Of a stretch of 60,000 nt of DNA, positions 13,162-25,387 are shown piece after piece. This stretch comes from Liolophura sinensis (taxonomy: Eukaryota; Mollusca; Polyplacophora; Chitonida; Chitonidae). The DNA is taken from positions 56,892,984 through 56,952,983 of the forward strand of contig NC_088300.1 of assembly GCF_032854445.1 (NCBI RefSeq), written 5' to 3'. The notes below the pieces were generated by a model. It searched no databases, was not told where the DNA came from, and saw only the letters and a list, made by a program, of their open reading frames with translations. The position numbers and the translations under genes are program-made. How positions within the stretch are numbered: the first letter of the stretch is position 1; every line of letters begins with the position of its first letter.

Positions 13162-13325
13162 GAGATCATGGGCCTGTTTCAGAGCCATTTTGGGCTGAAG
13201 TCCAGAACTTCAAAAAAATCAGCAATCAAAATTCGATTTGATTCATAGTTTTAAGAGTTTAAAATGTGGATCGATTACAAGTTTAGGCTAAAGCCCAGAT
13301 CGCCTTCTGAAAAGCCGGTTCCTGG
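13162..13325. mobile_element. Probable MITE, about 160 bp
   Basis: Imperfect terminal inverted repeats are visible: GGGCCTGTTTCAGA at the left, and a right end (TCTGAAAAGCCGGTTCC) that reads GGCTTTTCAGA in reverse complement. The AT-rich middle holds no open frame. Family not recognised. Confidence 0.4.
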
Positions 13326-15073
13326 TCTCTCACGTCACCTATACAATTTGTGGATCATTCCAGTATGTACATGCTAGCATATTTTAGAATTTCATTGTTA
13401 ACCAAATGCATATGGAATTTGTTTCCCAAATGTATGTGCGAGCAATATCTTAATTTTAACCATGGAGGGAATCTATGATGAGCGACGGGTAATGGATATG
13501 CATGTTCGAAGAGTATGCCAATGCGTGAAGGTATAAAGCGCACGCTTTCTCCAAGAGTTGTTAACCGCGTATCCACGTGGGAACAAGCACACGGCTATAG
13601 CTTATACATATAATGTGAGCATGCAAATTTGCATCCTCAGAGCATCGCCACTTGACATACCGGACACAGAGGAGTGACGCGGAAATGCATGGAAATGCAC
13701 TACCTCACATGTATATAAGGATATAGGAAACCACGCAGGCTAGATGTACAATTGCACACATCGTCTATATGCGCTTATGCATTCACATGTGTAGACCTAT
13801 ATTGATCTATTGTGAATTCTTCTGAGCTGCGCATACAGATGCATAGTAAACTTGTCATGTCGAGGTCTTGTTTAAACAGTCAAACAGTATATGTATACTT
13901 ATAAAAGTAAAAAATATATTTCATCTTTTAACAGACTCTTAAACTGTCGCGTTATGTACATGAAATGCTGCCCATGCAAATGTAAATAGGCTGGTGGTAT
14001 TACGCAACTGCGATCATCATCTTGTACTTATTAATGCACACATAGGTTTCGCCACGCTACGTGTCTTTCTAACACGTGTAGTGCAGAGTCAATTTCACCT
14101 AGTCAACTTTCGTATATTGCTAAACTCAGTGGATAAATTACTAATCAGGGGCATTTGAAGACAGAGATGTATAGGCCTGGTCTATTCCATTGGTATAAGA
14201 GTTCCAGCCGGATGAAGACTTTTTGTGAAGCATATCTTTATGTATATATATGGCAGTGAATAAAGCTTGAATTGCGTATAGAGCTGCACGGATGGAAAAA
14301 ACTGACGATTGTATATACTATTATTTATATATGACAGATTCAGCTCATGTTTGTGACATAAACATGTGTTCATTATTATCTAACAGCTGCATGTCTGGTG
14401 CATCTGGTATACTCATGGATTCGCAGGATATTTATCTGTATGTATACATGTAAATGATTATGTACGTGTATTTGTCTATGCTGTATCACATAGTTATATC
14501 ATCATTAAACCACCGATATAAAAGCGTTATGTTGTAGATATTGATAATAAACACGCTTAAAAATTATAGCCATGAATACGGTACTCATTGCTTACGGCAA
14601 CTCTTTGCAGGCAGACTTTCATTTATGGGAGATATAGTAATATATACTTATACGCAATAAAGCATCGGGGGTGTACACGCTGTCATTTTGCACATAATCA
14701 TCGATACTTTTCTTCCTGGAGTCATTAGTGTTCAATTAGACTCCAAACCATTCTTTGGTAAATTATGTAGTTGGATATATAAGCTATACAGTGCATCATA
14801 ATAACTCGTGTGAAGTACAGGCTTATACTCAAAATGACAAATATGTAGGCCTACTGCTTTTTACATATGCATCTTAATTCGAATCCAGTGGCAGATTTTC
14901 TAAGAGGACTTGTATATACGTGGAGTTACCTATATACACGTATTTACCATGGCGATTAGTGCTAGATAAATAGTTATTTCTCCCCCGTGGTAAAGTTACA
15001 CGTGCATGCACATAACTGTACCGTAGCATGGCATGGTATCTATGTATACTAGTTACAAGCAGGTGTATTTAAG

Positions 15074-15310
15074 ATTTATTTATTTATTTTATTGGTATTT
15101 TACACTTAGCTTAATGAATTAGACGTTGTATGCTAAGGGTACAACATCTATTTCATTAAGCTATTTACGCCGTACTCAAGAATATTTCACCTATACGGCG
15201 GAGGCCTGCATTATGGTGGGAGAAAACCGGACTGAACCAGGGGGAAATCCACAGTTGCTGGACAACCGTCCCACGAACAGCAAGAGAGGTTGTGCACTTT
15301 GATGAGAAAC
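15074..15310 (-). mobile_element. SINE family A copy split by a small hairpin insertion
   Basis: The minus-strand SINE tail (15074-15103) and its body (from 15164, GCCGTACTCAAGAATATTTC) are separated by a palindromic insert. The body continues through a CCACCATAAT-equivalent block to about 15310, where similarity fades. Confidence 0.85.
15107..15163. mobile_element. 57-bp near-perfect hairpin inserted in a SINE
   Basis: The left arm begins TAGCTTAATGAATTAGACG. The right arm ends CTATTTCATTAAGCTA, its reverse complement with a few mismatches. The loop is about 9 bases. TTTAC flanks both sides (15099-15103 and 15164-15168), as a target duplication would. The intact SINE copies elsewhere show that this segment is an insertion. 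Confidence 0.65.
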
Positions 15311-15344
15311 CGGCCCCTGGCTGCATATGGTAGTTACGATTAAA

Positions 15345-15545
15345 GAACGATTCCACAAAGTTGTTCCTGCCTAAGGTCAAAAGTTAGCTTATTTATGGGA
15401 CATAGAAGTTAAAACTATTATCTACGTCATCACTGTTATTTTAAGACAAATGTGTAAAAAAAAAAATCCAGTGCCAAAAAGCAGTATGAAGATGTTTAAA
15501 ATTTTGATTTAAGTCACAAATGGCTTTTTGTGGAATAGGTCTTCA
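15345..15545. mobile_element. Probable MITE of about 200 bp (family E)
   Basis: GATTCCACAAAG near 15350 and CTTTTTGTGGAATAGGTC near 15525-15542 form terminal inverted repeats. The block TTTTAAGACAAATGTGT inside recurs in a related copy at 44990-45185. Confidence 0.4.
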
Positions 15546-16319
15546 TGCAGGTAACCCATTTAGCCACAAATGGCTGTTATAAGCGCTCTGTGAAAACAAT
15601 CACCTTACTGGCCCGATATACCTTCAAGCAAGTAAAGAAGACTGTGGAAAAATGTCGAGATTCACAAACCGCCTGTAGCAGTGTATGTGTATTGATGATG
15701 CGCGCTCGTGCATACGGTCGTCGCATTATTCAACATTCGTTAGGTCAGACTTCACACTGAGCTAACGGTTTCATCACGCTCATTCTCTCTGTGATGAAAT
15801 GCTATACATGGATTAGACAGGGATAAGAAAAATTTGCGTATGAAAGCAAAGCCTTTTGAAATATGGTTCCAATTTTCCAATATGATATTAAAATAATCAC
15901 ATCCAATACATACTTTGAAATCATTCAAAATGGAATCCTTAACTGAACCTTAATCCTTAACTTAAGTGACATCCATGTTAATTTACATTGTTTTGCTTTG
16001 TAGCAAATTGTGCAGTGGGAAAGGAGAGGCGTGGAGAAGCGGGGTGACCCTGTATGTATAAGTCCTTAGCATGGCCCTTAGATGGTTTAGTGATGTTGAA
16101 GATATAATGTGAACACTGCAGTTAAGGGCACGCGTAATGCTGTATTAGGGTTTAATGTATATATACTAGCAGCTGAATCGTTTTATTGAAGAATAGATGT
16201 GTACTTACATGCTGCACATATGACGTGGATTGTTGAAAAAGCTGGGCTAAGTGTATATAGCGCGATCGCCTAACGTGTCACCCTTTAAATGCTTAAGGTA
16301 CGGTCCTTAGACAAATTAC

Positions 16320-16510
16320 GTCGGATGTTCAGATCCAATTCCCGGCGGTCCAGTTGCAGCCTAATCCCCAGGTATGGGTGTTAAAATGCATTGTTCAGTG
16401 TCTGTTCAAGGCTTTGCCTCGGTTCTTCCTCACATGAACTTGACCGCTGGCTTTAATATACACTGTTAAAATATTCAGGAGTAAAATAATCCCAGTCATA
16501 CCAATCACAT
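16320..16510 (+). mobile_element. Very old tRNA-derived SINE related to family A
   Basis: GTTCAGATCCAATTCCC resembles a tRNA B box. The distal part (TTCTTCCTCACATGAAC, then AAATATTCAGGAGTAAAATA and CAATCAC) aligns in order with the 3' half of family A but with many changes. Confidence 0.45.
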
Positions 16511-19030
16511 ATTTGCTCCTATGGCTCTTAAATCCGGTGCCATGTTTCGTTATCAATTTTCGTTAATTTGTTTTCATGTCTCATGTTAGCTGTATTACAT
16601 GATGTAGTTTTAGTTGTTGTATTGCACACATGCAGTAGTTTCCAGGTCGGTAATTGGGCGTATGTCTAATGGCATTTGATGTGAATAAATAAAGAAATAA
16701 ACATATTTATAATTAATAAGTGTCTGCGTCAGTATACACTGCGCTTAACCGTGTATAATATATGCATTGTGGTTAGTACTATAGTAAGCGCCTTAGTTTT
16801 TTTTTTATTTCGAGAGCTGCACATGTTTTCTCCAGAATATATAAATCTCAAGACACATGTACAGTTTTCACAATGCAATCTCTCCATACATACAATGTAT
16901 GCACACAAGGATTAATTTGTTGGCTAATTGCATTGTCTACTTTATTAAAACAGCATTGGTTCGATATGACAAAGTCCTCCTAACTGAAGCCTATTTCATC
17001 GTGTTTCCGCGGCATATATGGTTCAAAAGCAGATAGCTAGACGCATTTATACTGCCGCGTCACAGTAGCTTCAAACAAGACAGGGCTGCACCCACCAGTA
17101 AAGTCACGCTGACATAGAAACTACCCCCGCCCCCCAACCAACCAAATAACTCAAGACTGAAAATTCATGTCATTTTTTACAGTCTAAGCCTACGGGCAGC
17201 CTCTAGACGACAATGAGACTAACTGGTAAACCATTAAAACTAGTGGTTCTCCCCGATCGTATTTTATATGTTTGGTGTCCACACATTTGTTTATCGCTGA
17301 AACACAAAGTTCAGGTCCAGTGAAAGTGTTATCTGATAAAATTGTGTAAGTCATATTTGTGTGATCATCTGCTGGCATGCCAGCGCCATGCCTAGCAGGC
17401 TACTGCCACAAACTTACTATCTGATGGTCTGGGCGTCTCAATTTTTGCAAAAATTGATAAATCTGATCAAGGTGCATCAAGGGAGACAAGTAGATGGTTG
17501 TTCCAATTAGAGTAGTCACCCCCTTGACTAGTAATTAAGGAGGCGGTGACCTTTTCAGCTGTCTGTTAAAAAACCACACTAGGCCTTCTTTTACACTTGT
17601 CTCCCACGGGCAATAAAAGCTTGCTTCACCATTCTCAATTAGCATTTTAGCCTGGATACATGTGACTCTATGCAACTCATCTCCCATATACTGTCGATTG
17701 TACACTTGTTAGCCGTAGACATGGGTGAAGTCATCACATGCCTAAGAATTTCTGGTATGAAAATGCTAAAATGCATTCTAACAAACTGTGTGCATTACAT
17801 TTCCAGGTTTTAAAGAATATTTTAAATATATCCAAGTGTCGTACACACTGGCTCATATCGTGAACAAACTGCAGCAACTGCCGATATTTGTTGCCAGATT
17901 GAGCGCAGTACTGAGTTGTAAGATGTGGAGCTCTGAAAACAACATGCAAGTTCAATACCTGCCTCTTGGCCTCTTGCAGGAAATTTGTACATTCTTCTGT
18001 TTTTAATCCTCACAAGGTCGTGGAGACCACCAATGTGACAATAGCACTGGTAGAGCTGTCTGCACTGATCAAAGATCGTTGAAGCTTACTTGCAAGCCTG
18101 TACATTACACATGGGAAAGTTTGTTAATAACTAGCCAAAGGGCAATGGTTTATTCCATACATTCACATTTCCTCCAACTACATACATAAAACTGACCACC
18201 ATCACAAATAATACAATCGTCTGGGGTCAAAATTTTGGTCAAATACATTACTTAAATTATAATGCATGGTAAATGTGGCCAATTAAAACACCTACGTTGG
18301 TTACATGTGGCCCTAATTCCGAATCACAGGACAAATCGACACGCAAAGGATAAGACTGGGTTAATTTATTTGGTCCCATTGTACATTTTAGCTTAAAATA
18401 ATTATGTAAATGCAATTATGGAAATTAACACAACTACTTCATTTACAGCAATATGAGATTCACTCTTTGACTTTTAACATTAAATGGAAATCAAGTGGCA
18501 AAGATGTATCCAGATAACCATAAGTCTGTCTGCTCCATGCCCAGTGTGTGAAGTGTACCCACTGGGATAACAGTGATGTTAATCCATCTATCTGGTAAAA
18601 TCAACTTCATTTACAATAATGTTTTAAAACAGCATGGCTACATATTAATTCCTTTAATATGAATTCTACCATTAAGTTTACCAAATGCTGTATAACAGTG
18701 TCAAAATTTAACAAGTTTTTGTAAATTATCTACATATAGTTTATCAGTGCTACCAGTTACCTCTCACTGGATAAGAAATAAGTATGTAGCCTCAAGAACA
18801 CACTCCGGAAAACAAAATGTCTGGATTGAAATGCTTCAAGTACTGTTAAATGTATACTAATTACTGCCAACCTCAACATAACACAGTAATAATGTTGGCT
18901 TGACAGGCTTACAAAAATTAACTTACAGCGTAGTTGTTTCTCACAATGTATACACAACACTGTTTGGTAACACGAGTACCTGTATCTAGAAAACGCACAG
19001 AAGAAGTGCAGAAGTTATCTCCCTTGGGGA
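16511..19030. other. Non-coding stretch between the SINE remnant and the CSRP 3' region
   Basis: No splice-bounded coding segment or repeat family was recognised on either strand. Short open frames in this AT-rich interval are not supported by motif or splice sites. Confidence 0.4.
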
Positions 19031-19039
19031 ACCTTGTAG

Positions 19040-20412
19040 CCATCAGAAAATTGTAAATGTCTTTATTAACATGCTTCAAATAGACTACGTCACCAGCCTG
19101 ACAACAAGAAAAAGGAAAACAGAACTTGTAACCATACCACAGTTAATTATTTCAATAATAACTAAGGTGTAAACTTCTAATATAATTTCATAACATTTTT
19201 ATTTTCTAAATGCATTATTTTTGAGGCAAGCATTTTTGTTTTGTGTGGAGCCATTCAACAAAGTAATAAAACTGCATGCAAGACCTTTTCAGGAGTTACT
19301 TCAGTAACCAACACCAGAAATGTAAACCTTTGCATGAATTTGCATTTAGCAAAATGAAATGCGTGTAAGGTTTACACTGACGTTAACTGCATTGGTTTAA
19401 ATGATTATTCATCAAATGGAATACTTCCAAAAAACAGGAGTACAAATTTCAACAGTAGGGATGAATTCCAAATATCCATGAAATGCATGCTGTTGAACTT
19501 GTAGCCATTCAAAACAATTAATGTATTATATCTCATGGCTGTATATCTTACTGAAGTTACTACAGTATGTTCTGCAGTACTTACTAAGTCTTAATTACCT
19601 AAATGAACCTATAACGCTGAATACACCACTACCCACACTGACTTGTTATCTACAACACTACCAATAAAAAAGGTACAAAATATGTAACAAATAAAATAGT
19701 CACATATTACACATGCTATTTTAAGCAAACTAAAATGTTCAGCCTTTACAAACAAAGATTTATACACAAAATGGATTACATGTAATTGAATTCTAAAAAA
19801 CAACTTATAACATAGTCTTAAGTTGCTAACAAAATCTACACATTTACTGGTCAAATATATTTTTTAAATGCTAAATATAATGGAATACAAATTCGAGTAA
19901 AAATAAAAGCTTTATGTATCTGTAGGTATAGGCAAAATTGGTCCCATCTCCAGCTTCATAAAATGGATTAATCTTGGAAAAAATAAAAGAATTACTTTGT
20001 ACTGTAACTTTCGGATACTTCCAGGGGAATGGATATATGGTGACTAAGTCTACGTACCACACCCAGCCTTCTCTACATCACAACCTACCGATCTATACCC
20101 TGACTTCACACTGTAATCAAGAGATACAATATCTAATAATCCAGAACTCAAACACTGGTCTCTACTCAAAAAATACTCTTCTACACCTGGCTGTGATGGA
20201 CTGCACTTCTAACAGAGAAGTCTGACTGCTACCTCAAAATGTAAACCAGACTACAGAATACTGACCGAGAATAAGACTATCTGGGAAAGTGTTGAGGCTA
20301 AAAATGGTAGTATAAGGTCATCAGGCAAGGGGTGAGAGAGCCTCGGGACCAGAGTAACGAGGGCAGATGTGTGGTCTTAAACCGGTCCCCTGGGGTACAC
20401 ACATTTCAGCTC
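19040..20412 (-). other. Presumed CSRP 3' UTR and possible poly(A) signals
   Basis: No repeat family interrupts the 1.4 kb after the CSRP stop codon. Minus-strand AATAAA hexamers occur at about 19198-19203 and 19062-19067. Either could end the message. The extent is an estimate. Confidence 0.3.
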
Positions 20413-23400
20413 TTATGTAGTCCTCTGCATTGCTGCCCCAAACCCAAAGCCTTTTGGTCCAAAGTTCTTGTTGTAGCAGGCTAAGAAGACAAAAAAACAA
20501 AACAAAAACACAATGAGCGTACAAAGGTAAAGTTGATGGTGTTTTTTGTCAGACATAAAAATGCTAATTGTGACACAACATACAAGTGCCAGAGGAACAG
20601 GTTTATTTACTGGCTACCACAAGGTGCTCTGGGGGCTGTTTCTTAAAGGTATCTTAATTTTCCGACAGCGTATGGTAATAACACCAGTCTAACTTTTTTC
20701 ACTACGTCAATTTCTCAAAGCACATCTTAAATCTCGTAACTTTTACAAGAAGCCAGACAGTGTCCAGAGAAAAGCTCTGCTGATCGCCAGGTACCTATCA
20801 GAGCCAGGTCTCTATCAGAGACTTCGTTTGGGACAAGAACTGGAACTTTTCAATGAAAAATCTAAAAAATGTACATGTGAAAATGTTGAAGAATTACAAT
20901 GTTATGAATTTATGTTTGTATAATTGATTGGTGCACTATGCCATATTAACACTTGAATGACAGCAGTCAAAAGGGTAAAGGAAGCCAGTGTCCAGAGAAA
21001 AGCTCTGCTGATCGCCAAGTGCCTGACAAACTACCTGACATCAGAGACAGCTGTCCTTCCAGGAAAACTTGTTACAAGATTTAACTGTGTGAGCGGTTCA
21101 CACCAGGAACAAACTATACAGTTTCTGAAACTTATTGCAAATAATATTAGACATCATTTAATATGCCACCACAAAACCCTAATTAGAAATTTACTTTAAT
21201 ACTAAACATGATCACTAAAACTGAGATCTCCAAATGACATCAGATCCCCATAAACCTTCAACTGATAATATTGATTAAAGAAATAAACACATTCAGATAT
21301 CCAAATAAATCTGCCCCATATTTTCCAGCAGAGCTAATCCTCATTTTTCTGTCTGAAGGAACGTGAGGTAGGCAGTGGTTCCAGGTAGTGCTTACCTTTG
21401 CAGTAGATGTCTTCTCGCTGGTTGGTCACTGTCACAGAGTCAAGGCTCTTGTTACAGGACAAGCAAGTGAAGCAGCTCTTGTGGTAGGCCTGAAATCAAC
21501 AAAACATGGCTGTGGAATGAATATGTGTACTTTTATATGTAATAACATTTACACATATATCTTAGGAATAGTCACAATGACAAATACATCATGCAAAATC
21601 AATTGTGAAACTTTTAATATCTTGTGTAAAAACATGTTTGAAATGCCTCGGTGAAAAAAAGTTGTTTCATTGATTTTGTCAATGAAAGCTGGAGTAAAAC
21701 TCATTACCCTAATTCTTCAACATTCTCAAGGGCTTTTGCAAGCAGTAATTTGGAACATTCTTAGAGATCTATGGGGTGTAGAGAAATAATTTGCACAGTT
21801 TATGAAGCCTGCATTGATTGAAACAAACAAATCATTTTTACATCATTTTCATAACGACTCTACGCATAAATTCCACTCAAAAAAGCGTTTTACAGGTTGA
21901 AAAGGTTGAATATTTACAGTATCTCATTATGCAAACTTGTTATATTCAATGATCGGTATTTAAGTACCCATGCAAAATTGAAACAGAAACATAAAGCGAA
22001 TCCTTATATTTCTTAAGAGTGCTCCTAGTCTTCAGAAGACATACTTTCTAACCACTGGCTCTAAAAACTGTTATAACTAAAGTTACTATTTACCCTTCCT
22101 GCTGCAAGCACCTCTTCTGCCTTGTAAACACTACGTCCACACTTTGGGCACTTGTCCGCGCCCCCAAACTTTGATGTTGGGCCAGCATCTCCAAGCATGT
22201 GGGGAACACGGGCTTGGTCCAGACCTCGAGGGACATTGCTAGAACACAAAACATTCAATTAACTACAGTTGTGAAATACAAAGACAACTTCTTAGTTCTT
22301 GTTATTCGAGATATCACTCACAAGAGGCGGCTGCAGTGGCGGCAAGCTGATGATGAGGTGAAAGATAACATGGGAAGGTATATGGGAATGAACAACTTTG
22401 GATGATATTCTGACTATGGCCCATGATAAATGGAAATTATAGTATATAAGACAGAACAGTGTGCACAGCATATGAAAATTGTGAATGTCAAGAATACTAG
22501 TACCTGGTTTGTACTTAAGAGGCCCTGAAGCAGAGTTCTGTATTAACTCTGCTGTTACTTAGACAATGTTTTCATCACTATTTCTGAGCGAGTAAAGCAC
22601 GTTGGCATGAGTAAATGGCAAAGGCTTGGATATTAAAGGTCTCAAATACCAGTATGAAAGCAATGTCATATGATTAGTCCAGTCGGGGAATGGTAAATAT
22701 TCACAGTCTGAGACTAGATTTTTTTCATCACTCACTCGGTTCACTTTAAACTGAAACAAGATTTCCTTTTCATTCACGTTGTATCTTACAGAATTAAGCA
22801 CATTTTCACTTGTACGACAGTAGGCATATTTGTGGATGAAAGAGTTATTCCCCTTTTTATTTGCATATCCATTTGAGCAGTGGGCAATGTCTGGGACACC
22901 ACGACTGACATGAGTAATGGTTTTAAAAAACCAAGAGGCATAAAGCACCTGTTTCCTGATTTTCCAGCCTCTTCACATGTATAATGAAAACAAACAAAAC
23001 AGCACGTGTACAATTCTATCACCCTTTCATATATAATGGTCCTACAGAACTGACCGCTGCCAAGGCTTACCAATTACACCATGTGTCCGCCATTTTTCCA
23101 ACCAAAAAAGGTAACCTAAATCTTAACGAACCTTGTGCACTATGAAAAGTACTTGGGCAGCCAGCTTCACAATGCTATTCTAAAATTACAATGGTTGGTG
23201 GACCAACAACATACCACCGATTATAAATGGTTGCTTGTGGTTTTAACACCATATCACCCATTACAAATGTTCGCTTGTGGTTACACGAGTATTCCCTACG
23301 GGGTTGGAAATTGCTTGTAGATTTATCAGTCTGAGCTGAAAACAAATGCACCAAAAGTTCTTAAGCAGCTTTAGGATTTCAATAATTAAATCAGAATCAA

Positions 23401-24085
23401 GCAACATGAGCTCCTTGAAAAATGTTAAACTTTAAGTGAAATACAGCATATACAAACTTCAGTAAATTTTCTATAAATTCCTGGGAAGTCAGACCGTTAT
23501 TAGGTAAAAAAAAAATCAGACAACTTTGATCTCTAACAGTGCACCACTGGTTGTAAATGGTTGCTTGAGCAGCCAGACTTACTCTCTTGTCACTTCATTG
23601 GCTTTCCCAGTGTCCATAGACAAACCAGAACTACCCCCAGCAAATCCATAGCCCTTGGGTCCAAACAGTTTCCCGTGACAGGACTTGCAATAAATTTCAC
23701 CATCATGATCAGTACAGGTTGTGCTGTCTAATCTCTTATTGCAGTTTTCTAAAAAAAAAAAAAAGATCAGAAAGTGTGAGAATCTGTTCATTTTTAGAAA
23801 ATATGTCACAACATCCATGATACTAATATAATTTCTTATTCAATTTCAAAAGAGTGCATGCTTTAAGCCTTGAATGTCTTTCTTCAATTTCAATTAAGAA
23901 ATTAGTACCTGCATTAATTAGACAAATGATCTCCAATTTTGGTACAGATTCATTTAAATTTAAATGTAATACTTACTACACAACAAACAGGACTTGTGCC
24001 ATTTTTTCCCACAGGCAATGGCTTCCTCAGCAAAGTACACAGACTTCCCACATCGTCCACATTTGGGGGCTCCTCCAAAACTCAT
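20413..24085 (-). CDS. CSRP: Cysteine- and glycine-rich (CSRP / muscle LIM) protein, complete, five coding exons
   Basis: Coding exons, in transcript order, are 24085-23977, 23748-23583, 22238-22094, 21489-21396 and 20480-20413. All introns are GT-AG and every phase joins correctly. The spliced product is 193 residues, the same length as vertebrate CSRP1. LIM1 ligands are C9, C12, H30, C33, C36, C39, C57, C60. LIM2 ligands are C122, C125, H143, C146, C149, C152, C170, C173. Both have the exact C-X2-C-X17-H-X2-C-X2-C-X2-C-X17-C-X2-C spacing. Each LIM is followed by the family's basic-glycine stretch ([24 protein letters not shown]). CSRP proteins bind alpha-actinin and zyxin at the actin cytoskeleton and Z-discs, and act as nuclear cofactors in muscle. 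The start ATG (24083-24085) begins MSFGGAPKC. It lies 10 bases after an acceptor (TCATAG|AACTGCAATC), so an untranslated exon lies upstream. The C-terminus ends soon after the second glycine block (AAMQRTT). Confidence 0.95.
20755..21060 (+). repeat. Duplicated segment inside CSRP intron 4 with conserved open frames
   Basis: About 40 bases (GTGTCCAGAGAAAAGCTCTG and the following bases) occur at 20769-20803 and again at 20989-21023, with weaker similarity continuing for about 30 bases. On the plus strand both copies read VQRKALLIA(R/K) and stay open for 45-60 codons. The origin is not recognised; it may be a fragment of a mobile-element frame. Confidence 0.45.
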
Positions 24086-24212
24086 GATTGCAGTTCTATG
24101 ACAGATGAAAGAATAAGCAACGACATTAACTTAAACACTATATTCGAAGACATCACAGTTAGCAAAAAATATCACACACCAGTTTCTTTTCAGCACATCA
24201 GGGCTTGAAATT

Positions 24213-24485
24213 AATACTGCTCTGCTGGTTGGAGGACAGTGGAATTTTGGCTGGGCCAGTGGAGCTAAACAAAGTCTGGTTCGAATGACCTGTGCTTTAT
24301 CAACATTTAATTCTGTTATCAATAACCATACCTACAAGTACACATTAATACTGGTCCACTAGTCTACTGGTACAAGGAGAATGGAATTTTTGTTGGCACA
24401 CTAGAGTTAAACAAGCAGCAGTCTGACTGATCTGTGACTTATCAACATTTAACTGTTACCAACACCTGTACCTCCATCCACATTT
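24213..24485. repeat. Diverged 142-bp tandem duplication in the presumed CSRP first intron
   Basis: The blocks GTGGAATTTT...GTGGAGCTAAACAA...TTATCAACATTTAA recur in the same order 142 bp later (GGAATTTT at 24241 and 24383), with about one change in five. Confidence 0.6.
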
Positions 24486-24954
24486 ATAAACAAACAATCG
24501 TCTAAAATATGACTTATGCTAGATGGGATACATTTAAGATAAAAAATTAAATCGTAAAACAGTTTGATCATATTTTCCTTTACTTAACTGAAGGATCAGC
24601 TAATACTGACGATGACAGCTAGATCTCAAATCACACTGGTCATATAGGCCTGTTCAAACTAAATAGTCCAAAGATTCTAGGAATTACATTTGTTCATGAC
24701 CTTGTAGTAAGATCAACTATGTTATATACATTATCTAGACTACGAAAGGCCACAACAATGATACAAACAATGGCATGTTATGCAGATTTAACTGCATGTA
24801 CAGTAGTACAAAGGAGGATTATGTGTACTATTTATAGACAGTACAAGTACACTCAAATACAAATGCCACTATACTTCTACCTTCTAAACCCCTCTGCAAC
24901 TAATATTTAAAATATTGTGAGAGAACAATGTGGTTTAACACGTTGACTGCCAAG

Positions 24955-25013
24955 GACGAGTTATCTCGTCGTCATGGGTGACCCGTATTCTGCCATGGAC
25001 GAGTTAACTCGTC
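24955..25013. repeat. Left subterminal palindromes of the piggyBac element
   Basis: GACGAGTTATCTCGTC (24955-24970, one mismatch pair) and GACGAGTTAACTCGTC (24998-25013, perfect, centred on TTAA) each follow a TGCCA(A/T)G block. They form a 43-bp direct repeat. They are candidate transposase-binding sites by position. Confidence 0.8.
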
Positions 25014-25387
25014 AAAAAGTATGGCTCACCAAAAACTCGGTTTATAGCCTATATTGTGAATTAGACGCATAGTTTTGGCATTATTCTTTTGTTTGATGAA
25101 TAAATAAAACAACAATATAGTGTACGTCTGAAACAATCGCCATCTTTCTTTATTATTTCACATACCGATGTGACGAAAGTTGGACCACGTGGCACTAACC
25201 CCATGCCTAAAATCAAAAAAGAAACTTATATTTACAGAGCCAGCTGGGCTCGAGAGGAAAGCACATACATATGTTGAAATTATAAAATAAAACCAGTCAT
25301 AAGTAACTACAAATGTATCTTGACCACTGCGGAATAAGTGCTCACTGATAGCAATTTCAAGAACTGTCAATATCGTGCTGAAGGTCC

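Noticed and set aside
22559-22948. Minus-strand frame of 129 codons inside CSRP intron 2
   Set aside because: No recognisable domain, and the position inside an intron whose flanking exons splice cleanly argues against an exon.
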